Positions 51,307 through 63,718 of a DNA stretch of 64,000 nucleotides are shown in pieces. A program made the translations under genes and the position numbers. Origin of the DNA: Lucinisca nassula (taxonomy: Eukaryota > Mollusca > Bivalvia > Lucinida > Lucinidae); NCBI GenBank assembly GCA_963580285.1, contig OY757017.1, positions 18,617,003-18,681,002 of the forward strand, written 5' to 3'. The first letter of the stretch is position 1; each line of letters begins with the position of its first letter. Below the pieces are notes generated by a model. The model worked only from the letters and a program-made list of their open reading frames with translations. It did no database searches and had not been told where the DNA came from.

Positions 51307-51911
51307 ATCTTCGTGACAGATACACGGACCATATTTACCTAGTAAAGGTGAAGAAACACAAACTGATGTCTGCTTCATCTTTCTTAACTGACCCAGCCCA
51401 ACATTTTGTAGATTTTTCCTCCACTGCAGTGCAATTAAATAGCCAAATGATTCTAACACTGCATCTCAAGGGACAACTGGCCAGGATGTAATAGCCTTCA
51501 CCTCAAAGATAACTATTCTGAGTGCAGACTAACCTGATATTACCCACACTAGAGAGTTAAATTTGACCCCATAATGTCTTTCACCTAAGATAAACCTATT
51601 TCCATTCGAGCCAAAAAATTCGAGCCCAAGCCCAGCACACGAGCCCAGCCCAGGTTTTACATGTTACCTTCTAAATGCTATTAATTATCCAGTAAATGGG
51701 CTCCATTTGTTAGGGCAGCATACATAATGTTCATTATCATCAGCTAATTAGGCAACTAGTGTTTGTTTTAGTTTATTTTATTAGTTCATTTTGATGCCCA
51801 GGGCACATCAGTTGGGAATTAATTACAAGATTTGATGTTTCAAGACACCCAAATATTGTTTATTTGTAAAGAAAGGTTTTATGCCTGTGTTAGGGGGTTG
51901 GGGATTGTTCT
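51307..51911. other. No recognised feature
   Basis: No convincing frame or repeat. A short ATTCGAGCCCAAGCCCAGC stretch near 51619 resembles TGGGCTCGAATG at 37855, so a minor repeat fragment is possible. Confidence 0.4.
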
Positions 51912-52136
51912 CTTGCCCATTTTGTACCAAAATGAATTTTCCACCTTATATACAACATAAGCCCATTTCAAAATTTAGGGGTGTCATGTTGTCTTCAAAA
52001 ACTACTTGGAATTTTGCTGGAAATTTTGCAAATCGTGTTGGCCGTGATCTGACGCCGCATTCTATGGCGCCTGATCTTGGCCTGCACTGTTTGCTATCTA
52101 CCCGTGTTGGGGTTTCCGGTACAAAATGGGATTAAA
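51912..52136. mobile_element. Family M2 element
   Basis: CTTGCCCATTTTGTACCAAA left, CCGGTACAAAATGGGATTAA right. Palindrome CAAATCGTGTTGGCCGTGAT.. / ..GCCTGATCTTGGCCTGCACTG with inner GACGCCGCATTC / GGCGCC. Confidence 0.75.
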
Positions 52137-52267
52137 TGAACAAAAAAAAAGGAAAATTGAGTTTTCAGTGTAGATGTTTTGCATACTAATTTTATAAGTA
52201 TTTGGTATGTAAGGCATAGACCACTTGAGGACCACTGTTGCACTAGGCCAGCAATATTAGCTTGTTA

Positions 52268-52342
52268 AAATGGATAACAGTGTAGACCCAGATCAGACTC
52301 TTAAAAATGCGACATTTGATAAGGGTCTACAATGTTTGCCAT
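52268..52342. repeat. Stand-alone shared palindrome
   Basis: AACAGTGTAGACCCAGATCA ... TGATAAGGGTCTACAATGTT with a decayed centre; no M1 or M2 ends nearby. Confidence 0.6.
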
Positions 52343-52375
52343 ATATACATATCAGTAATTTAGTAATCACATCAG

Positions 52376-52945
52376 GAAAACGCCTATATATTTCTGACCC
52401 CCTTGAACCCCACTTTTATATATAGTAAGGGGTAAACCTTATTTTTCTTATTTCTGTTCTACAATTCTACAATGTGGAGTGGGGCTTGGAGAAATAGATT
52501 TGGCTGCACGATGCTTCGACGCAAAGCTGATACTGACCGCACATGAGAACTAGTAATCCGCTTAGAGGGTCTAAGCCTGCCCAGGAAAATTGCTATGAGT
52601 TAGCCCGTCCATGCTTATAAACTTAATTGGTTTCATTGGGCGGCAGGGAGTGTGTCATTTTTAATCTCAATGTCGGATAAAAGTCCCACAAAATTGGAAG
52701 CAATGGCTCCAAAAAGACCTAAATAGTGTTGACGGGGACGTTAAACTTCAAATCAAACAAACAAACAATGTGGAGTGTGCGTACTCGTTAGAACCACCAC
52801 GGTGAGGCGTACTATACCCACAATCTCTAACATACTGTACCAACAATCTGTATTTTGAGCAGAAGTAAGATTTTTTTCCTTCTTAAAAGTTTCGTTTTTA
52901 GGTGGTAAAATTTACAATCTGCATGTATTTGTATTGGCTTGTATT
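52376..52945 (+). mobile_element. Family H element split by SINE-A
   Basis: GGAAAACGCCTATATATTTC, CTTGAACCCCACTTTTATAT, then after the SINE GTGCGTACTCGTTAGAACC and a worn hairpin (ACCACGGTGAGGCG), ending near GTATTTGTATTGGC. The SINE entered at AATGTGGAGTG just left of the hairpin. Confidence 0.65.
52482..52766 (+). mobile_element. SINE-A copy with 11 bp TSD, nested in H
   Basis: AATGTGGAGTG at 52471-52481 and 52767-52777. Starts GGGCTTGGAGAAATAG, so it lacks the first ~15 bp of the head, and ends with CAAACAAACAAA. The sense-strand tail with TSD confirms orientation. Confidence 0.92.
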
Positions 52946-52983
52946 ATGAACGGGTAGCAGAGTGAACCCTTTTGGTTGGTTTG

Positions 52984-53098
52984 GGGCATGGCTTGAGATG
53001 TCATTTCATCTCAGTGTCGGGTAAAAAGTCCCCCAAAAACTGGAAACAGTGTCTCCAAAATTACCCAAATAGTGTTTACGGTGACTTTAAGCCACTTT
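52984..53098 (+). mobile_element. 5'-truncated SINE-A copy
   Basis: GGGCATGGCTTGAGATGTCA to AGTGTTTACGGTGACTTTAA; 3' third of the family only, without a CAAA tail. Confidence 0.65.
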
Positions 53099-53451
53099 AA
53101 GCCACTTTTCTATTAAATTAACAAATATATTATCAAGGTAGACCTTGCCCTACTGTAAGCCTACCCAGTGACGTCAGAAACACGATATCTTAAGCACTTC
53201 TCTTACCCTTAATATGCTCTGTAAAACAACATTCTGAAAATGATGTCTGTTTTTGTCGTCTGCTTCATGGCCTTTCAAACTTTTCAAACATATTTTAGTG
53301 TGGATCCTGATTAGGAGCACTCTGATCTGGGTCCACACTGATTGCAAAAAATACTATCAAAGTTACAAGCAAACAAAAAGTAGACAGCAGTTTATTATTG
53401 GCATCTTGTGGGTAAAAATAAAACTTAGCATTTTTCTGGCTTAAACATTTC

Positions 53452-53729
53452 CATCGGGACTTGGAGAAATATGGGCTGCATGGTGCTTCTACACAGTGGT
53501 CAACCTGCGACACATGGGTACTGGTAAACCGCTTAGAAGGACTAAGCCTGCACAGGCAAAGTGACATGATAAGACCGTCCAATGCTTATAAGCCTTTGGT
53601 CTTATTATGCGGCAGGACTTGAGATGTCATTTTATCTCAATGTCGGGTAAAAGTCCCACAAAATTGGAAGCAACGTCTTCAAAATGACCTAAGTAGTGTT
53701 GATGGGGACGGTAAACCTCAATTCAAACG
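53452..53729 (+). mobile_element. SINE-A copy, sense
   Basis: CATCGGGACTTGGAGAAATA to GGTAAACCTCAATTCAAAC; small internal deletions (ACACAGTGGTCAACC). No clear TSD. Confidence 0.82.
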
Positions 53730-53854
53730 CATGGTGAGCTGCACCAAGCTGTTTGTGAAAGCCAATACTTCATTTGTTTGCTGACGTAACCATGCCCGTT
53801 TGATCAGAGTCAATCATTAGGTAAAGGAGATATAGTGCTTCAAACAGACTACAT

Positions 53855-54935
53855 GACAGAAACGATTATGTTCTATGTTCAAGGGCGATAACTCCAAAAG
53901 TAGGAAAATCAGAGTTAGTGTTCATAAGTTCTACAAGTAGTCTAATGGTGCTCTACATACCTCTGAAGTTTCATGGAAATATCTCAAAGGGTATCGAAGT
54001 TTTGGAACGGACACGCAACTATGACAGAAATGACCATGTTCAATGTTCAAAGGACAATAACTCCAAAAGTAGGAAAAGGAGAGTTACATATGTTCTTCAT
54101 GTCGTCTGAGAGTGCCCTATATATCTTTTAAGTTTCGTGAAAATATCTCAAATGGAATCAGAGTTATGGAGCAGACACGAAACTGATAGCAAAAGCTGTA
54201 TTCAAAGTTCAAAGGGCAATAACTCCAAAAGTAGGAAAATCAGAGTTATGGTTCATATGTTCTGCCCGTCATCTCATGGTGCTTTACACACCTCTGAAGT
54301 TTCATGGAAATATCTCAAAGGGTATTGAAGTTATGGAGCGGACACGCAACTATGACAGAAATGACCATGTTCAATGTTCAAAGGACAATAACTCCAAAAG
54401 TAGGAAAAGGAGAGTTACATATGTTCTTCGTGTCGTCTGATAGTGCCCTATATATCTATTAAGTTTCGTGAAAATATCTCAAATGGAATCAGAGTTATGG
54501 AGCGGATACGAAACTGATAGCAAAAGCTATATTCAAAGTCCAAAGGGCAATAACTCCAAAAGTAGGAAAATCAGAGTTATGGTTCATATGTTCTGCACGT
54601 CATCTCATGGTGCTTTACATATCGGTTAAGTTTCCTGTAAATATCTCAAACGGTATCGAAGTTGTGGAGCGTAAACGAAACTATGACAGGAATGGCTATG
54701 TTCAATGTTGGAAGGGCAACAACTCCAAAAGTAGGAAAGTCAGAGTTACGGTTCAAATGTTCTGCACGACGTCTGATAGTGCTTAATATCATATTTGTGA
54801 AGTTTTGTGAAGATATCTAAAATGGTATCAATGTTATGGAGCGGACACAAAACTATGAGGCGCTGACGGACGGAATGACAGACTCTCAAAGCTTCGGAGG
54901 GTATAACATAATACCCGGCAATGTTTTGAATGGTG
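53855..54935 (+). mobile_element. Pearl-like element, six ~160 bp core units
   Basis: Units begin at GGGCGATAACTCCAAAAGTAGG and its variants (about 53883, 54050, 54210, 54379, 54546, 54712) and hold AAGTTTCATGGAAATATCTCA and GGAGCGGACACGCAACTATGA (in part). Alternating units are more similar to each other, so the higher-order unit is ~330 bp. Ends with CTGACGGACGGAATGACAGA and GGAGGGTATAACATAATACCC. Confidence 0.82.
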
Positions 54936-55137
54936 GTGCATAAAAAGGGGGGAGGGGTGCGAATTTCAGTTAATTTGCAGAGGGCAAAAAACAGCAAGAG
55001 TCTGAGAGTCTGAGAAGAGTTTAAAAAAAAAACGGGGGTGGGGGGGGGGGTGGGGATGCACGTCTCTCCACCCTGTGTGCGGGCCTGCATCAACATGTAG
55101 AATGAACCATTTTTGAAACATATCACTGAAGGGCCTC

Positions 55138-55278
<141 letters not shown>

Positions 55279-55449
55279 AAACTATGACTGGAGAGAGAAG
55301 AGAGAAGAGTTGAAACTATGACAAAAAATGTAGAAATCGATGGATCTACAGTTTGCAGCTGGATAAAATGTTATACATGTAGCACAGATTGCGTTGTATA
55401 TGAGGTTAAGCATTATCAAGGAAATATTGTTGGTTCAGAAAGATGAATT

Positions 55450-55917
55450 TGCTGCTGTTTGATTTTGTTTGTTTGTTTGTTTGATTTGTAGTTGAATATA
55501 CGTGTATACAGAAGGGAGATAATTAAACATATTAACAAATGACAAGTAAATACATGTTATTTGGAAAACTTTGACGGAAAATGCTACTATATTTTTTTCC
55601 AGACAAAAATGTACTAAATACTTTCTTATAATGAAGCGTTTTAACGAGTACCCAAATTCTACGTTATACCCACAGTATATGCTTGCTATTGGTCGCGTGA
55701 CTATCACTGACCATCTGACTGCCGCCGCCCCTGAACAAAATCAACTTTATAGCATCGATAGTCGCCTCCCTAAGACCTCAGAGCGCTGCGTTAAAAGTAA
55801 ATTCAGGACTGTGCTCGTGTACTTGGGCATTGGCAAACAGTGTATCCCTAATCAGATGCCATTTAACTGTCTGATCAGGGCGACTGTGTTTGCTTAAAAT
55901 ACTGGAATTGAAGGGTT
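55450..55917. other. Mixed remnants: SINE tail, shared palindrome
   Basis: TTTGTTTGTTTGTTTGATTTG at 55472-55491 (in part) is a bare SINE-A-like tail. GGCAAACAGTGTATCCCTAA ... GTCTGATCAGGGCGACTGTG at 55835-55893 is a shared palindrome copy. A GACTATCACTGACC..ATAGCATCGATAGTC block resembles 42925-42985. The 108-codon frame at 55571 spans these parts and is not credible. Confidence 0.45.
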
Positions 55918-56199
55918 TTTGTTTGTTTGATTTGAGGTTTAATGACCCGTCAACACTGTAAAGGTCATTTTGGAGACGTTGCTTCCAATTTTGTGGGACT
56001 TTAATGACATCTCAAGCCCTGTCGACCAATGAAACCAATAGGGTTTATTAGCATGGACGGTCCGCCTCGCACCGCGGTTCCTGGAGAAGCTTAGATCCTC
56101 TAATCGGTTTGCCAGTACTAGTGTGCGGGCCGGATACAGCTCTGCGTTGAAGCATCATGCAGCCCATATATTTCTTCAATCCCCTATGGGCGGGGGCCA
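55918..56199 (-). mobile_element. SINE-A copy with 14 bp TSD
   Basis: GGAATTGAAGGGTT at 55904-55917 and 56200-56213. TTGTTTGTTTGATTTGAGG to CCCCTATGGGCGGGGGCC; lacks ~20 bp of the CCCGACATTGAGATGAAA region. Confidence 0.93.
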
Positions 56200-56213
56200 G
56201 GAATTGAAGGGTT

Positions 56214-56756
56214 AAACGAACAGCTAGATTCTCAGTCTTGGACTATTTTCCCAATTACTCCACCAGTACCCTCAGTGCTTTGATAAAGTCTCCCTCTCTC
56301 TCTGTACCTAGAGACAGGGGTTATGAACTTTGTGATAAGGAATTGCTAACACACAGACAGTGTTTATTTTGTAAACATTCTGTGAAAAATTATAACTGTT
56401 AAGCTGTCATTAAGCCACTGGATGTGGTAATTTGAGCTTTCCTAAGAAATAGGAGGAATCCTGAGGTTGCGGTATATAGTAACATATTTCAGGATAAAAT
56501 CAAAGTACTGAAAGTACTAATAGAAGGTGATGGTAGAAAACTGTTAGTTTTTACATTGGGCCATTTCATTTCATTACCTTTTTTGATTTTTAAAACAGTC
56601 ATGGTTTTATATGATTGTAGTAACGCGAGGAGCAGACAAATGAAATGTCAAAAACAAAATTGAGGATCGAACGCTACATGTTGTGAATCCTTTCTTGTGT
56701 CAATGAGAATAATTCTGGAGACAATTACATACATAGTCTCTAGCAAACAAGACTAG
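56214..56756. other. No recognised feature
   Basis: No repeat family or convincing frame; a CTCTCTCTCTGTACC stretch at 56291. Confidence 0.5.
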
Positions 56757-57447
56757 AATACTGTCGATGGCGCGCCATCGCAAATCCCCACGCTTTCTAC
56801 ATAGGGGCCAAGTACCAAAAACCCATCACCCTGGGCCCTAATTTGACCCCAGGGTCAAAATATTACCTGTTATGATATTCTACTAATCATGCCCTTCAAT
56901 TTGATATGCCACATGACTATGTTCCAAAAACTTAAATTTTGACCCTTTGACCCCTCCCCCAGGGCTCCAATCTGACCCCAGGGTCAAAATTTTACTTGTA
57001 TTGTATTCTACTAATCGCCCCCTTCAATTTGATATTCCATATGACATTATTCGGTAAAATTTGAATTTTGACCCACTGACCCCCCCCCCCCCCCCCCCCA
57101 GTCCGACCCCTTGGGCATGACCCAGGGGTCGCAGCCAAAATCTCGTCCAATATGTGTTACATATATCATTAATCATTACTTATGCAAAGTTTGGTTTTAA
57201 AATTTATAAAATTGACTTTGAAATTGAATTTAATTGATATATGACCTTTTGACCCCTCCCCAAGGCCCCTGGGGACGGGGCCAAAAATAAATGTGACATT
57301 GCACGCCCTCATCATGTAAGGAAGCTGTGAACCAAATTTGGTTACATTCTGACCAGTGGTTAAGGAGGAGATAGCCGGACGGACGGACGGACGGACGGAG
57401 GCGATAACAATATCCCCACTTTTTCTTCGAAAAGACGTGGGGATAAT
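56757..57447 (+). mobile_element. Pearl-like / HINE element
   Basis: Starts near CTGTCGATGGCGCGCCATCG, with AATCCCCACG close by. The body has two related blocks (CCCCAGGGTCAAAATTTTAC.. and CCCCTTCAATTTGATATKCCA). Ends with CCGGACGGACGGACGGACGG and hairpin TATCCCCACTTTTTC / GAAAAGACGTGGGGATA at 57409-57440. Complementary ATCCCCAC at start and GTGGGGAT at end. Confidence 0.78.
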
Positions 57448-58825
57448 AATTTACTCAACACTATACGTTCTAGTAGCAAATGGCTTTCTAACACCAATAT
57501 TCCGGGACACACACTGGTTTTAATGACAGATTCTATCTGTCATCTCTAGCTATCCTGCGTGTTGTAAAGTAGTTCCGGCTTTCTTACGACTTTCTTCCGG
57601 CTTTGACCGCCAAAGAAATATGAGTCCGCACAAAAATGTAGTCCGTTTAGGCGCAGTTATCAAAATTGTACATCCTATAATCGCAATACAAACTTTTGAA
57701 GCAGACGACTTGACGATTTTATCTTACCTTTCAGAGAATATATTCAGCACTTCATATGAATCAGCTGCATCATGCGAGACTGTATACCTAGATCAATGCG
57801 GCATCTGCTTAGACGTCTGCTCAGGTTTTACACTGTTTTCTAACAGTGCTGTCAACATTTAATCCTTAAAGACCAGCCGGTCAGCTGCAGACCAGAATAT
57901 TAATGGGTTTTCCGACATTCGAGGTCAAGTCTAGGTCAGTTACAACTAGGTGTATATCAGACTTTGCGAGAAAGGCTGTCCCTTTCAACCCTGGAATATG
58001 GTACAGATACCTATGCGAACAGTGTAGGTCCTGTGATATAATTCTAGGTGCCATATTTAGCAGAATGGACGAGCCCAACTTCAGTGATGGAAGAGTACAC
58101 TCCAGAAACTCAAGGCAGTGAATAAATCAAAGCACTGACAACACTCATTACGATTGTCTGTAAATGCAGGCTGGTCATGAACGAGGATTTGGACTGATCC
58201 GTTTAAACTTAACGGAAGTTTAGTAACTGATGCAAAAAATGTAGAACAAGATCAGCACCGTGTTCTGTGGCGTTTGATCTTAGTCTACATTGTTTGCCAG
58301 ATCAAACATTTTCACAAGTGCAGATTTTACAGATAACACATGTAACCAAGACTGACAAACGACCCGGCTATGTTCGGGTTGATTGTTTGGCATTCGACCC
58401 GAAGTTACTAATAAAAAAGCGATTCAGAGCTAACGTCTACGTGACTATCACTGACTTCTCAGAATAACCTTTTTCTTGCAGAAAATAGCCGCAGTGAGAT
58501 CAGGGTATTCCATAAGACTGAAGAGGGTCATCCTGGAATCATAGGGTGAGCTTGGCAAACAGTGTAGACCAAGTTCGGACGCTGCAGAACGCGCTTCTTA
58601 TCAAAATCTTCACTATTTGTTTGGAATTTCAGAGTTAAATTAAACAGTTTAATCTCAGCCCAGGACTTTTACCCCGACCTACATCCCACCAACACTTTCG
58701 GTGCTTTGATTTTGAAACCAAACGATTGCACGATTACAACACGCTTAGGCACCATGCCCTTAAGCTAAAAAGGTTAAATCAATCAACCGTGACGTATGGT
58801 TACCAGTCCGGCCACGATCCTGTGT

Positions 58826-59126
58826 TTTGTATTGTTTGATTTGAGGTTTAACGTCCCCGTCAACACTGTATGGGTCATTTTGGAGACGTTGCTTCAAATT
58901 TTGTGGGACTTTTACCCGACACTGAGATGAAATGACATCTCAAGCCCTGCCGCCCAATCAAAACCAATAGGGTTTATATGCATGGACGGTCCGACTCGCA
59001 CCTCTTTGCCTGGGCAGGCTTAGATCCTCTAAGCAGATTACCAGTACTCGTGTGCGGGTCGGTTTCAGCTCTGCGTGGAAGCATCATGCAGCCCATCTAT
59101 TTATTTAAGCCCCGATGGGCGGGGGC
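58826..59126 (-). mobile_element. SINE-A inside duplication copy 2
   Basis: Flanked by CCACGATCCTGTGT (58812-58825) and CAACGATCCTGTGT (59127-59140), the same target words as in copy 1. Confidence 0.92.
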
Positions 59127-59284
59127 CAACGATCCTGTGTACCACCTTCACACCAGCACTGATAGAAACCACATGTTCAGGATCAAACTTTTGATGTGTG
59201 ATGTAAGGTCTTGCCTAGAAAAGAAGAAATTGTATTTTGTGAGAACGTATTGCAACATTTTTCATTAAACCCTGGACAGTTAGA

Positions 59285-59453
59285 GGGAGTGAGTGAGTAT
59301 TTGAGTTTTACGTCCCACCAACAGCTAAGGTCATACGGAGACGATACCACGGTTTAAAGACACATCCGAAAGTCTGGAGAAGTCTGGGAACGATCCTGCG
59401 ATCCCTGGTTTACAAGGCGAGTAGCATAACCACTACACCACGGAGGCTTCTAA
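59285..59453 (-). mobile_element. SINE-B inside duplication copy 2
   Basis: TGGACAGTTAGA at 59273-59284 and 59454-59465. Box B here reads CGATCGTTCCC (minus), slightly worn compared with copy 1. Confidence 0.88.
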
Positions 59454-60853
59454 TGGACAGTTAGAAGCTGGTCGGAAAGCGGATGGCGTTGACTCTGATT
59501 TTGGATGCCACGTGTGTGATCTATTTGTCTGTTGGAGCGACATCTTACTATCAACAGAAGACGCTAGTGGACGTCGGCGTAGCGGAAGACCGACGTCAGT
59601 GCGTCAAGATCGATTCATCCGACAGACGCATATGCGAAGCAGATTTCTGCCGACATCTGCTACACTGTACCTGTAGATAAACACATGGTTTCAACTACCG
59701 ACTAATAAGCACTGGCACTGTTCGTCGCACTTATTCGATGCACTTTTGAGAGCTAGACGTCCCTGTCGTGACCAACATTAAGACGTCGACACAGTACGGA
59801 ACACTTACGCTGGTGCATGAAATACGTACATGTATATTGGCGTCTAAACGACTCGCGTGATATGCGTTTCAGTGACACATCGCACTTCAGCGTGAATCAC
59901 GCCGATTGTCGTTTCGGGATGTTTCGACACATAGGTGTAAGGTATGCCGAGGCGACGCGTGCGTAATAGAGCATGACATATCGGATGGAATAAGCGAAAT
60001 GGTATGTCGAGCTATTGTAGCTAGCGACATTAAGAACATTCAAGATCATGACTGAGACGTTAACTGAACAGCGAGACGTTACATCAATCAAGTGCGTCGG
60101 CCTCACGTGGTTCCATTTATTTGTTTACGCTCAGAATCCGGGATATCTTATCCGGCAGGATTACAAGCGGGCTCATATACACATATACATAGTGCTGTTC
60201 TTGCTCAAAAATGTCTTCAAGCCATTGCAATTCATGTACTGGACTAGCCAACCTTTCTCCTCCGATCTCTTTCCCATAGAGTATCTATGGGTAGAGATGT
60301 CCACAACCGACCAGACAAAAACTGTTACTTATGGACAGTAGCATTGTTAAAACTTGAATTTTAATGTTTGGCTTTGAAAACGTAAATAGTTTCTTTCAAA
60401 AATTTGAAACATCGAATGGCGTTTCATAATACCACCGGTCTATAGACATCTGCAAACATATCATATATTGGAATTTGCAGAACGACCTTTCTAAATTTTA
60501 AGCTCTTTTTAGAAAGGTTTTCTGTAAGTTTTCACACTGTTATGATTTTCTCATAGAATCTGTCATTTCAGTGCCTTTGGCGCTTTGATTTATCTGAGGC
60601 TTCGATCAAAAGTTTAAAATTTGTTGGTTGCTATGTTTTGTCAAGTGTTTGAAAGACGTTCGTCGACCCAGTGAAACCTGGATTAAACAAGAGGGGCATA
60701 ATGGCCCTGGAACGCTCACCTAATCCTTATTGTACAGATAAAGTGGTAGGTAATATAAGGTGGAGTGGATGGTTTGAGCCATTTTGATTGAGAGTGACCA
60801 AAGGAACATTCCTGTGAAATTATTTCAAAATCAGTCTACCTATTTAGTACTAC

Positions 60854-61117
60854 ATCACGTGAACAAGTCCGTGAAATGAAGAACCCTCTAAACCCCACTT
60901 CATATAGAGCAAACTGGGGTTAGGGGGTAGGGGTTTATACATTATTTTTCATAATTCTGCTCAAAGACATAGGTTGTGGGTACTCGTTAGAACCGCCTCA
61001 TTAAGGCGGTTCTAACAAGCACCCACAACCTATGTTTTGATCATTGTTAAGAAAAATATCACAGCCATTTTGGGGATGTTAAAAATGCACTATTTCGCAT
61101 GGGTGTGTTATCGTAAT
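60854..61117 (+). mobile_element. Family H element
   Basis: ATCACGTGAACAAGTCCGTG start, hairpin GGTTGTGGGTACTCGTTAGA.. / ..TCTAACAAGCACCCACAACC at 60970-61028, end GGGTGTGTTATCGTAAT. Confidence 0.82.
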
Positions 61118-61350
61118 TAGAAGTCTTATTGTTTCGTTTGGTGGCTTTTATGTTCAGTGGAGCGAAACTATTATGAGCAACTTTGTCAGAGGGTCACCCA
61201 TGGAACATTCCTTCCACAATAATTTTCTTTCTGCATGAGAATGAAGTCTTTTCAAAATTTCCTTCTGTAGAGCTGACTTATATGTTACTACCTGGACATT
61301 TTCCGGACATTGAGGGTCATGTCCTAGTGAATGGTTATAAATTTGCTCAG

Positions 61351-61624
61351 CATCACGTGAACAAATCCGTTAAATGACCCCCACCCCCGTTGTATGGAGA
61401 AAACTGCATGGGGTTTACGAGGGTATACATTGTTTTTCTTATTTCTGCTCCACGACATAGGTTGTGGGTACTCGTTAGAAACGCCTTACTGAGGCGGTTC
61501 TAACGAGTACCCTCAACCTATATTTTGAACATTAGTATAAAAAATATCAAGGATTTTCATCAGAAAACTAGCCGTTTTGGAGATGTGACAAATGCTCTGT
61601 CACACGGGTGAGTTATCGTAATGG
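61351..61624 (+). mobile_element. Family H element
   Basis: ATCACGTGAACAAATCCGTT start, hairpin GTGGGTACTCGTTAGAAACG / GGTTCTAACGAGTACCCTC at 61462-61515, end CGGGTGAGTTATCGTAATGG. It lies 230 bp from the previous copy in the same orientation. Confidence 0.82.
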
Positions 61625-63059
61625 TCTAACTTACAATGCCTCGCTGTGACAATTGGCGGGGGTGGGAGGTGTGTGTGGAGGGGGGGGGGGGCAAGAATTG
61701 TCGTAAAATGACAGCCATTGGTTCCCTTTGACAATACAGAGCTAACTTGTATGTCACTATCTGGACATATTGTGAACATTGTAGGCATCGAGAGTCAGGC
61801 AGGTCCTAGTGCAACAGAGGGAAATGAATTAGTTTTACTAATACTGTCACATGGTGACAAAGGGAGGATGGTTATGTGTCAGTGGTTCCCTTTGACAATA
61901 CAGAGCTGACTTGTATGTCACTGTCTAGGCACCTTGTGGACATTGAGGGTGCAGCAGAAGGAGATTAATCGGTTCAGTCTTAACCCTATATAAAACCAGT
62001 GGGCTCCAGGCAGGTCCAGTTTTGACCCGCTGGGGTTATAGTTTGGACAATCTTGGTAGAGGGCAACTAGAGGAAGTTTCATTCCAAATATCAAAGACTT
62101 GGTCCTTCTGGTTTCAGACCAGAAGGTATTTAAAGGTTTTCAGTACGTAAGTCTGTGAAACCAGTGGGCCCTGGGGCGGGGCTATTTTTGACTCCAGGGC
62201 TTTGATTTGTATAATCTTGGTAGAGGTCATCCGCATGAAAATTCTAGCAAAATATCAAAGACCTGGGCCTTGGGTTTTTTTAGAAGAACATTTTAAAGGT
62301 TTTCCATATATGGCTATGTAAAACCGGTGGGGCCTGAGGCGGGGCAACCTTTGGTCCAAGGGCTATAATTTACACAGCATAGTAGAGGACAACCAGATGA
62401 AGCATTATACCAAATATCAAAGACCTGGACCTTCTAGTTCCAGATAAGAAGCTTTTTAAAGGTTTTCCATATATAAGTCAACATAAAACCAGTGGGCCCC
62501 CGGGCAGGGCCATTTTTGACCCAAGGGCTATAATTTGAACAATCTTGGTGGAGGTCTGCTAGATAAATCTTCACAAATATCAAAGACCTGGGCCTTGCGT
62601 TTACAGAGAAGTTTTAAGATTTTCCTTATATATCCCAATGTAAGAGCAAAGGGCACCGGGGGGGGGGGGGGGTGATTTTGGCACAAGGACTATAATTTGA
62701 AACTCTTGATATAGGTTCACAAGACGAAGTTACATACCAAATATCAAATATCTGAGATCTGAGGCTTATAGTTTCAGACAAGAAGATTTTTGAAGATTTT
62801 CCCGCGAGATGTCTATGTAAAACCAGTGTTCTACAGGGGGTGGCATTTTTGGTCAGAGGGCTATAATTCTAACAATCTTGATAGAGGTCCACTAGACGCA
62901 GCTTCATATCAATTATCAAACACCTCAGCCTCCTGGTTTCTGACAAGAAGATTTTCAAAGGGTTCGCCTGTATAAGTCAGTATAAAACCAAAGTGCCTCG
63001 GGGCGGGGGCATTTTTGGCCCCAGGGCTATGATTTGAAGTCGGAAAGTCCATTGGACTC

Positions 63060-63497
63060 GCTCATAGTGTGGCAAGGCTTTAAATGCCATTTCATTACAA
63101 TGTTAGGTAAGAGTCCAACGAAATTCGAAGCACGTCGGTACAGTTTTGTTTGTCTGATTTGAGGTTTAACGCCCCGTCAACACTTTATGGGTCATTTTGG
63201 AGACATCGCTTCCAATTGTGTCGGACTTTTACCCGACATTGAGATGAAATGGCAACTCAGCCTCTGCCGCACAATGCAACCAATAGAGCTTATATGCATG
63301 GGTGGTCCAACACGCACCACCTTTCCTGGACAGGCTTAGAATCCGAACCTTTACGGTGTCTACCAGTACTCGTGCTCGGTCGATTTCAGCTCTGCGTGGA
63401 AGCATCATGCAGCCCAATCTGTTTCCTCAAGCCCCGGTGGGCGGGGCCGTTATACAGTCTTGACGGGGACGTTAAACGTCAAATCAAACAAATCAAA
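63060..63497 (+). mobile_element. SINE-A copy (sense) split by another SINE-A
   Basis: Outer 5'-truncated copy: GGCAAGGCTTTAAATGCCAT .. CGAAGCACGTCGGTACAG, resumed at 63449 with TTATACAGTCTTGACGGGGA and CGTTAAACGTCAAATC tail. The inner element lies at 63146-63448. Confidence 0.8.
63146..63448 (-). mobile_element. Inner SINE-A copy (nested, opposite strand)
   Basis: TTTGTTTGTCTGATTTGAGG to AAGCCCCGGTGGGCGGGGCC. A short TACAG-containing duplication (GGTACAGT / TTATACAGT) marks the insertion point in the outer SINE. Confidence 0.82.
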
Positions 63498-63718
63498 TAC
63501 ACCTCAGTAAAAAAAGGGGAATATTCAGATACAGAAATAGAGGAAACAAAATCTGATATTTTCTGACCTCGGCTAAAAAAAAACACAAAAAAAAAACAAG
63601 CGCCCACCGCCCGGAATAAATGTGTATTATCTCGTACTTTAAACGTTAAAGGAGTTTAAGTTATAAAGTTATATTTTCCCGACGGTTCACAAATATATCC
63701 ATGCAACAGTGAATCGCA

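Larger units (their letters stand above)
57521..60590 (+). repeat. 3.07 kb duplicated segment, copy 2
   Basis: Same order and orientation as 27076-30149, boundaries TTTTAATGACAGATTC and TTTGGCGCTTTGATT. Differences are scattered substitutions and short indels (e.g. an extra CACATATACATA near 60180 and a missing TTTTGTTCTCAAAAAACATC-like stretch near 59240). Sequence outside the boundaries does not match copy 1. Confidence 0.82.
60690..63040 (+). mobile_element. Pearl-like array, ~155 bp units, with two H insertions
   Basis: Starts AAGAGGGGCATAATGGCCC then GCTCACCTAATCC. From 61985 about seven units of AAAACCAGTGGGCCC, GGCTATAATTTGAACAATCT, TGGTAGAGG, CATACCAAATATCAAAGACC, and AAGAAGATTTTTAAAGG run to about 63040. 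Family H elements lie at 60854 and 61351. TGGTTCCCTTTGACAATACA at 61709 and 61882 marks a further duplicated block. The right terminus with hairpin is missing, cut off where SINE-A begins at 63060. Confidence 0.75.
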